DNA of 11,903 nucleotides from Helicobacter sp. (GTDB taxonomy: Bacteria; Campylobacterota; Campylobacteria; Campylobacterales; Helicobacteraceae). The translations under genes were made by a program, and so were the position numbers. Positions within the stretch are counted from its first letter, which is position 1. Each line of letters opens with the position of its first letter. The notes below the pieces were generated by a model. It was not told the DNA's origin. It saw only the letters and a program-made list of their open reading frames with translations, and did no database searches. The stretch lies in assembly GCA_029257755.1 (NCBI GenBank), contig JARIAP010000119.1:1-11903 (forward strand), in the 5' to 3' direction. Below are positions 6,554 through 11,903 of this stretch, in pieces.

Positions 6554-6559
6554 ATTATA
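6554..6559 (-). promoter_or_regulatory. Candidate ssrA -10 box
   Basis: On the minus strand TATAAT stands 21 bases before the tmRNA 5' end, leaving a short precursor for RNase P. A second, weaker choice is CATAAT (minus strand, 6546-6541), which would start transcription close to the mature end. Confidence 0.5.
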
Positions 6560-6673
6560 ATAAAATATTATAAATAATACAAGAATTTATGCTTAACAAA
6601 TTTTTTACTTAATTGTAATTAATATAGTAAGCAATATAAACTACAATAAATTCAAATTATATATATAAAAAGA

Positions 6674-6679
6674 TATAAT
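6674..6679 (+). promoter_or_regulatory. Candidate promoter of the res-mod operon
   Basis: TATAAT in the context AGATATAATTGCATAATG lies 50 bases before the res ATG. CATAAT at 6682-6687 is an alternative. The ribosome binding site AAGGA (6720-6724) is five bases before the ATG. The 197-base spacer shared with ssrA holds the two divergent promoters and nothing else that I can support. Confidence 0.5.
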
Positions 6680-6729
6680 TGCATAATGAAAATATAAATA
6701 AAATAAAATATCAATATAAAAGGAAATAA

Positions 6730-9534
6730 ATGTTTCATTCTATAATCACAAAGGCTAGAGATAAATGGTTCAATGAAACTAAAAACACAGCAATAACTAA
6801 TCTTTTAAGCTATATAAAAGAAAAAGATAAGCTAAGAGATGCACAACTAGAGGCTATTAAAACCTATTTATTTTTAAAAATAGAATGTGAAAATAAACCG
6901 CTAAATAAATTATTTTTTGAAGGTAAGTTCAATAGCTTTGATTTAGATAATCTAGCACTTACTACAAATTTAAGAGAATTCTTACAACAACATAAAGAAG
7001 CTCTAAGCCTTTATGAATACGCAAAAAATACAAACGCAAAGCCACTTTTAAAACATATAGAATCTCATTATAAAACAATTGATTATAAAAAAATTTTTGA
7101 TGATATTTTCTATCACATAGGCTATACAGATTATCTCTTTTCTTTGCCTATGGGTGCGGGTAAAACCTATCTTATGATGGCATTTATTTATATTGATTTA
7201 TATTTTGCACTTATTTTTCCACAAAATACAAATTTCGCAAATAATTTTCTTATTTTAGCTCCAAGCGGATTGAAAAGCTCTATAATCCCAAGCCTTAAAA
7301 GTATAGAAAGATTTGATATAGAATGGCTTATTCCAAATCCATACGCAAATCAATTAAAGCAATTAATCAAATTTGAAATATTAGACGAAAATAAAAGCGC
7401 GAAAAAAAGCAATAAAACCCATAATCCAAATGTAGCAAAAATAACACAATATGAAAATCCTTTTGCCTTAGTGATAATAACAAATGCTGAAAAAGTGATT
7501 TTAGACAAATTAGATAAAGGCGATACATTTGCTCGTTTAAATAATGTGCAAAAAGAGCAATGGTATATTGCCAATGAATTAAGAGAGAGTATAAGCAAAA
7601 TAAATAATTTAAGTATTTTCATAGATGAAGTGCATCATGCTGCAAGTGATGATATAAAGTTAAGGCAAGTTATTAATCAATGGGATAAAAAGGATTCAAT
7701 AAATTCTGTTATAGGATTTTCAGGAACACCATATCTTAAGGGATTAGAAAAAATTAATATAACAGATTCTATTACTCTAAGCCATAAAGAAATCTCAAAT
7801 ATAGTATATTATTATCCACTCATTGATGGAATTAATAATTTTTTAAAAGCACCTATTGTAAAAATTTCAAATGATTCAAATCGCTTAAATATTATAGAAA
7901 ATGGATTAAGGGAATTTCTACAAGGGGATTATAAAAATGGACTAGGAGAAAAAGTTGCCATTTATTGCGGCAGCATAGAGCATTTAGAAGAGCAAATTTA
8001 CCCTAAAGTCTGTGAAGTTTTAAGTGAATTTAAGCTAGGTAGTGAAGTTATTTTAAAGTTTCATAAAGGCAACAAAACATATAAAGAGCCACAAAACGCA
8101 CAAATAGAATTTAATAATCTAGATTCTAAACACTCACAAATTAAAGTCATTCTACTCGTGCAAATAGGTAAAGAAGGCTGGGATTGTAAATCTCTAAGCG
8201 GAGTGATTTTATCTCAAGAGGGAGATTGCCCTACAAATATGGTTTTGCAAACAAGCTGCAGGGCTTTACGACAAGTTGAAAAAGGAAAGCAAGAAAAAGC
8301 CCTTATTTATCTCAATGAATTTAATAGCAAAAAATTAGCAGAACAATTAAAGCAAGAACAAAAAATGAGTTTGCAAGATTTTGAAAATGGTGCTAAAGAT
8401 AATCACATATTAATACATAGATATGATAGAAGCAAACAAGTAAAACTTCCTAAAATTGATTTTTATCAATTTCAGCTAAGCTTTGAAAATCAATATATAA
8501 CAAAGGCAAACCCAAAAGAGAGCTTAAAAGCCATAGAACTAAAAAAATTAGAATCTATAATAGAAAAAACACAAGATTTCACAGGGCAAACCTTACAAAC
8601 AAAAATTAAATATCAAGAGATACAAAATTATACTAATTTCAACTTTTGGCTTTATGATATTTGCAAGATGAGTTTTCACACTATTAATATGCAAAATCTA
8701 AAACCTTTTATAAAAGAATTAAAAACACTTTTTGATACTATTAAAGATAAAAAATCCTATGATATAAAAGCAATAACACAATCTGTATTACTCTGTTTTT
8801 GTGATAAAAGAAGTCTTAATGTTAAACAAGAGTTAATCCCGCAAGAAGCAAGTTTGCTTATAGCAGAAAAATTAAACAAAGAATTATATATTACCCCCAA
8901 TCAAGAAAAAGATTTTATACCCAATCAAGAACAAGCAAAAAGAATTATACAAGAAGATAATGGGGAGGTAGGTAAGCCCTTAAGTGAAAAAGAACTACAA
9001 GCAATAGAACTTTTAAAGCAAAGTGGTGGATATGAAGAAGCCATTAAAAGCATAGAATCTAAACAAGATTCTACACCACACAAAGATAAAAGCTATCACT
9101 ATATACCTTATCGCACTAATAGCAGCTATGAAAGAGAGATTTACCAAAAGATTCTAGCATTAGAAGAATTTAAAGACTTAAGTTTAGAAGCTTATTATAA
9201 TGGAGATTCACATTTAAGTGAATTCAAAATCCAAGCAATCTATAATAATCAAAGTTTAGGTGTTTATACTCCAGATTTTTTAGTATTACAAAGAAAAGAT
9301 AATAAAATATCAAAAGTGCTTATTATAGAGAGTAAAGGAGAAGGATTTGCACAATCTTTTAAAGCAAAAAAGGGTTTCATGGGTGATTTTATCAAGGCAA
9401 ATAATGCTAAATTTGGTTATGAAAGATTTAGTTTTTTATACTTGCAAGATGATAAACACAACGGCGATACATTAATTTTAACCTTAAGTAATCATTTTAA
9501 ACAATTTTTCAAAAAGGATAAAAATGGCAATTAA
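6730..9534 (+). CDS. Type III-like restriction enzyme: DEAH-type helicase with C-terminal nuclease
   Basis: The 934-residue protein has the parts of a Res subunit, which moves along DNA with ATP and cuts unmodified sites together with its methyltransferase partner. Helicase motifs appear in order: LRDAQLEAI (35-43, Q-motif-like), MGAGKT (141-146, Walker A with Lys145), DEVHH (299-303, Walker B), GFSGTPY (329-335, motif III), QIGKEGWDC (478-486, motif V region) and QTSCRALRQ (507-515, motif VI, arginine finger region). The C-terminus has a PD-(D/E)XK nuclease core: PDF with Asp849, then IESKG with Glu867 and Lys869. About 100 residues lie between the Q-like motif and Walker A, more than in a standard superfamily 2 helicase. 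All catalytic residues are intact, so it is probably active. It precedes its methyltransferase and overlaps it by 11 bases, the reverse of the classic mod-res order. Confidence 0.94.
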   Translation: MFHSIITKARDKWFNETKNTAITNLLSYIKEKDKLRDAQLEAIKTYLFLKIECENKPLNKLFFEGKFNSFDLDNLALTTNLREFLQQHKEALSLYEYAKNTNAKPLLKHIESHYKTIDYKKIFDDIFYHIGYTDYLFSLPMGAGKTYLMMAFIYIDLYFALIFPQNTNFANNFLILAPSGLKSSIIPSLKSIERFDIEWLIPNPYANQLKQLIKFEILDENKSAKKSNKTHNPNVAKITQYENPFALVIITNAEKVILDKLDKGDTFARLNNVQKEQWYIANELRESISKINNLSIFIDEVHHAASDDIKLRQVINQWDKKDSINSVIGFSGTPYLKGLEKINITDSITLSHKEISNIVYYYPLIDGINNFLKAPIVKISNDSNRLNIIENGLREFLQGDYKNGLGEKVAIYCGSIEHLEEQIYPKVCEVLSEFKLGSEVILKFHKGNKTYKEPQNAQIEFNNLDSKHSQIKVILLVQIGKEGWDCKSLSGVILSQEGDCPTNMVLQTSCRALRQVEKGKQEKALIYLNEFNSKKLAEQLKQEQKMSLQDFENGAKDNHILIHRYDRSKQVKLPKIDFYQFQLSFENQYITKANPKESLKAIELKKLESIIEKTQDFTGQTLQTKIKYQEIQNYTNFNFWLYDICKMSFHTINMQNLKPFIKELKTLFDTIKDKKSYDIKAITQSVLLCFCDKRSLNVKQELIPQEASLLIAEKLNKELYITPNQEKDFIPNQEQAKRIIQEDNGEVGKPLSEKELQAIELLKQSGGYEEAIKSIESKQDSTPHKDKSYHYIPYRTNSSYEREIYQKILALEEFKDLSLEAYYNGDSHLSEFKIQAIYNNQSLGVYTPDFLVLQRKDNKISKVLIIESKGEGFAQSFKAKKGFMGDFIKANNAKFGYERFSFLYLQDDKHNGDTLILTLSNHFKQFFKKDKNGN
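8896..8943 (+). repeat. Short imperfect tandem repeat inside res
   Basis: CCCAATCAAGAA occurs at 8896-8907 and again at 8920-8931, a period of 24 bases (8 codons), and the match goes on for four more bases with one difference. It encodes PNQE twice (residues 723-726 and 731-734) in the hydrophilic linker between helicase and nuclease. The period keeps the reading frame. Confidence 0.6.
9053..9073. repeat. Inverted repeat of the AGAATCT heptamer inside res
   Basis: TAGAATCT (9053-9060) and AGATTCTA (9066-9073) are perfect arms around AAACA, within codons for ESKQDS. It is one of several places where the recurrent heptamer appears as a facing pair. Confidence 0.5.
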
Positions 9535-11410
9535 ATATATACCCTATGATAAAGATACTATACGAGGACAAGCGATATTAAATAATTTTCAACGCACTTT
9601 GAAATATACAGAAAATCAAAGCGTTAATATAAGATTAAGACAGGGGTTACCACTTTATGAAATGCAAACCTTAGAATCTGTTAGACATGATTCTCATGCA
9701 AAAACACAAAATTTACTAATAAAAGGGGAATGTTTATCTGCTTGTGCATATTTGAAAGAGCAAGGCATTAAGGTAGATTTAGTCTATATTGATCCACCTT
9801 TTGCAAGTGGGGCTGATTATGCAAAAAAAGTATATCTCAGACAAAATCCACATATTGCACAAGAATTAGAAGATACACAAATTCCTATGGATGAAAGCTT
9901 TAATGCTTTTGAAGAAAAAATGTATGGTGATATATGGAATAAAGAAGATTATCTCAACTGGATGTATGAGAATCTAAAAGCCATAAAAGAAATAATGAGC
10001 GAAAATGCAAGTATATATGTGCATTTAGATTGGCATATAGGGCATTATGTAAAGATTTTAATGGATGAAATCTTTGGAGAGTGGAATTTTATTAATGAAA
10101 TTGTGTGGTTTTATGGAGGGACTTCAAATTCTCAAACACAATTTGTAAGAAAGCACGATTGCATATATTCTTATTCAAAAAGCAATGAACGCATATTTAA
10201 CTTTGATGATGTTCGCATTCCTTACGACGATGAAAGAAAGTTTAAAAAAGATGAAAATGAAAAATGGTTTATGAAATGGGATAGCACTAAAAACTATTAT
10301 CCTAAACAAATTTTAAAAAATGGAAAATGGGTTATTATAGGAAAAGGGCAATATGATGTATGGACTGATATTCCTTCATTTTCAACTGCACATGGGGAAG
10401 AATACAGAGCTTATGACTATGCCACCCAAAAACCCGAAGCCTTGCTAGAGAGAATCATTAAAGCAAGCTCTCATGAAAATATGATAGTAGCAGATTTCTT
10501 TGGTGGTAGTGGAGTGAGTGCAGCAGTAGCACATAAGCTCAATCGCCATTTTATCCATTGTGATGTAGGGATAAACTCCATTCAAACAACAAGGGATAGA
10601 CTAAAAGAACTCAATGCTAGTTTTGATATTTTACAAGTGCAAGATGGTATAGAGCTTTTTAGAAATCCTGTGCAAACTATGGATAAGATTCCCGATTTAA
10701 TACCCGGACTTTGCTATAGTGATGAATTTGATAAAAAATATTTTATAGGGCAAATTCTTCACCCAATGCTAGGAAGTATCCCTGTGCATATTCCTAATCT
10801 ACTTGATTCAAATCATAAAGTGCTAGATATACCTTATTTTATGGAGCTTTTAAATTATGCTATAGCCCCGCTTGTAGATAGCAATATAAATAAGATCTAT
10901 ATTTATTATATAAATATAGATAAAAAAGAAATAGATGATTTGATAAAAGAACATAAATTTGTAAAAAAAGATATGATAGAATTCAAACCATTAAGCGAGA
11001 TTCTAGTAGAGGTAGTCGATAAAGACTATATAGACTATGAAATAAAAAACAATAATAATGCTTATGAACTTACCATTACAAAATTTATAAGCGATAAAGT
11101 AAGGCAAAAAATTGATGCTTATAATGAAAAAAGGAGGCTGCAAACGCTTAAAAATGCTAAAACCTATAAACCTATACTTTTAAGTGAAAATGGTCTAGAA
11201 TGTATAGAATATCTTAGTCTTGATTGTAAAAATAAAAATGGTGCTTGGGTAAGTAGCAGTGAGATTAAAATTAATAAAAACTCTTTTGTCATTAAAAATG
11301 GGGTGAAAACAAAAGAATTTTGGGATAGCAAAATCACTTGTGATAAAAAGCCATTGCGCCTTAAAGTGCGTAATATCTGTGGTGATGAAAGTATATTTAT
11401 AATTAGTTGA
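9524..11410 (+). CDS. Type III-like site-specific DNA methyltransferase (Mod-like)
   Basis: The 628-residue protein is an amino-methyltransferase that transfers a methyl group from S-adenosylmethionine to an exocyclic amine (adenine N6 most likely) and should supply sequence recognition for the pair. Motif IV, VYIDPPFASGADY (87-99, catalytic DPPF at 90-93), comes before motif I, VADFFGGSG (322-330), which is the beta-class order. YTQKPEALLERII-like text (ATQKPEALLERII, 300-312) precedes motif I as in the family. The stretch between (about 190-290) is the likely target recognition domain. The C-terminal third (about 400-628) has no motif that I know and may contact Res. The length is like that of EcoP-type Mod proteins. 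ATG 9524 follows AAGGA (9514-9518) and lies inside the end of res, so translation is probably coupled. There are no homopolymer or short repeat tracts of the phase-variable kind. Its recognition sequence cannot be read from the protein. Confidence 0.94.
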   Translation: MAIKYIPYDKDTIRGQAILNNFQRTLKYTENQSVNIRLRQGLPLYEMQTLESVRHDSHAKTQNLLIKGECLSACAYLKEQGIKVDLVYIDPPFASGADYAKKVYLRQNPHIAQELEDTQIPMDESFNAFEEKMYGDIWNKEDYLNWMYENLKAIKEIMSENASIYVHLDWHIGHYVKILMDEIFGEWNFINEIVWFYGGTSNSQTQFVRKHDCIYSYSKSNERIFNFDDVRIPYDDERKFKKDENEKWFMKWDSTKNYYPKQILKNGKWVIIGKGQYDVWTDIPSFSTAHGEEYRAYDYATQKPEALLERIIKASSHENMIVADFFGGSGVSAAVAHKLNRHFIHCDVGINSIQTTRDRLKELNASFDILQVQDGIELFRNPVQTMDKIPDLIPGLCYSDEFDKKYFIGQILHPMLGSIPVHIPNLLDSNHKVLDIPYFMELLNYAIAPLVDSNINKIYIYYINIDKKEIDDLIKEHKFVKKDMIEFKPLSEILVEVVDKDYIDYEIKNNNNAYELTITKFISDKVRQKIDAYNEKRRLQTLKNAKTYKPILLSENGLECIEYLSLDCKNKNGAWVSSSEIKINKNSFVIKNGVKTKEFWDSKITCDKKPLRLKVRNICGDESIFIIS

Positions 11411-11440
11411 ACATATAACTTGAATATGTATTGTAAGTAT

Positions 11441-11511
11441 TATAAAATATATTTAATCTTAAAATATCAAAAATAAAACTTCATATTTATTGTCGATATA
11501 AAATATATTTA
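11441..11511. repeat. 15-base direct repeat between the methyltransferase and rdgB
   Basis: TATAAAATATATTTA occurs at 11441-11455 and 11497-11511. It is all A/T, so chance is likely; I record it because both copies are exact and lie in the only gene-free stretch here (11411-11555). Nothing else but the hairpin at 11524-11549 is seen in that stretch. Confidence 0.4.
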
Positions 11512-11523
11512 TCTATCATAATA

Positions 11524-11549
11524 ATAGAATCTTTATTTTTAGATTCTAT
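11524..11549. terminator. Hairpin between convergent genes, possible two-way terminator
   Basis: ATAGAATCT (11524-11532) and AGATTCTAT (11541-11549) form a perfect nine-base stem around TTATTTTT. It lies 114 bases past the methyltransferase stop and seven bases past the rdgB stop, where a shared terminator would be expected. Neither side has a strong U-run, so termination efficiency is uncertain. Confidence 0.45.
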
Positions 11550-11555
11550 ATATAA

Positions 11556-11903
11556 TTATAAACTAGCATAACAATATTTCTCAAATTCTTTAATAGCTTT
11601 ATATCTGTGTGAAATAAGAGACTTTTTATTTAGAGATAATGTAGCAAATGAATGCTTTAAAGACTTCAAATAATTGCTTGTCTTATTAGAATCTTGCATT
11701 GTAAAGTCTATGTTTTGCATTTCATCTAGGCTAAAGTCTATATAAAACATACAATCATACCCAAACCCATTACTACCTAATTCTTTTATAGCAACTATAC
11801 CATCACATTTACCACTTACAACATTTTGTATCAATTTTTCTTGACTATATTTTATATAAGCAATACTACACTTAAAGAAAGCTTTGCTACCCCATAAATT
11901 ATT
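11556..11903 (-). CDS. rdgB: ITP/XTP pyrophosphatase (RdgB/HAM1 family), C-terminal part (cut by window edge)
   Basis: The frame is open from the right edge to the stop at 11558-11556, about 115 codons, so this is the C-terminal part only; an in-frame TTG at 11834 is internal. The enzyme removes deaminated purine nucleotides (ITP, dITP, XTP) by cutting them to monophosphates and keeps them out of DNA and RNA. Family text is clear: GSKAFFKCSIAYI, CDGIVAIKE, the base-binding GSNGFGYD, SFATLSLNKKSLISHRYKAIKEF near the C-terminus, with the conserved SHR. The family's GFGYDPxF reads GFGYDCMF here, so Pro is replaced by Cys. The N-terminal nucleotide-binding part lies outside. It is convergent with the methyltransferase, from which a hairpin separates it. 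Confidence 0.93.
   Translation of the reverse strand, partial: NNLWGSKAFFKCSIAYIKYSQEKLIQNVVSGKCDGIVAIKELGSNGFGYDCMFYIDFSLDEMQNIDFTMQDSNKTSNYLKSLKHSFATLSLNKKSLISHRYKAIKEFEKYCYASL

Noticed and set aside
6730..11410. Phase-variable switching of the R-M genes
   Set aside because: No long homopolymer or short tandem repeat tract is seen in either gene or in the promoter; the single 24-base duplication in res keeps the frame.
11556..11834. A 92-residue complete gene starting at TTG 11834
   Set aside because: The frame stays open to the window edge, and the extra upstream residues (GSKAFFKCSIAYI) continue the RdgB family match, so the TTG is internal.

Overview
The window is very AT-rich, and its gene content points to a Helicobacter-like member of the Campylobacterota. 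The tmRNA tag (ANNANYAPAYAKVA) resembles the Helicobacter tag family. Predicted promoters are TATAAT/TACAAT -10 boxes without a clear -35, in T/A-rich DNA. The heptamer AGATTCT and its complement recur throughout. A purM gene argues against H. pylori, which lacks de novo purine synthesis, and fits an enterohepatic-type Helicobacter better. This placement is an inference; no 16S rRNA or other species marker is present.

Layout. The left edge cuts a minus-strand cfa gene (cyclopropane fatty acid synthase; only the N-terminal part is here). It is divergent from folE (GTP cyclohydrolase I), and the spacer between them holds several nested inverted repeats. folE is followed by purM (AIR synthetase) and a membrane-anchored SH3-like protein that abuts or overlaps purM. 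A convergent minus-strand gene of unknown function (285 aa) ends against the SH3 gene at a short hairpin. Divergent from it lie psd (phosphatidylserine decarboxylase, TTG start) and then bioB (biotin synthase), each with its own spacer. Next comes a 263-base gene-free stretch with two back-to-back inverted repeats, then ssrA (tmRNA) on the minus strand. A two-gene restriction-modification operon runs rightward from the 5' side of ssrA: a Res-like helicase-nuclease followed by an overlapping Mod-like methyltransferase. At the right edge is the C-terminal part of rdgB (ITP/XTP pyrophosphatase), minus strand, convergent with the methyltransferase.

How the genes relate. Most of the window is housekeeping: membrane lipid synthesis (cfa, psd), nucleotide and cofactor metabolism (folE, purM, bioB, rdgB) and ribosome rescue (ssrA), arranged as short independent units. 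The accessory element is the res-mod operon, which resembles a type III R-M system in protein size and motifs but has the reverse gene order to the usual mod-res. I found no phase-variable tract, IS element, CRISPR array or phage gene. The most interesting items are the reversed, translationally coupled R-M pair with its unusual helicase N-terminus, the repeat-dense cfa/folE spacer, the BioB sequence type, the paired inverted repeats beyond bioB, and the enrichment of the AGATTCT heptamer.
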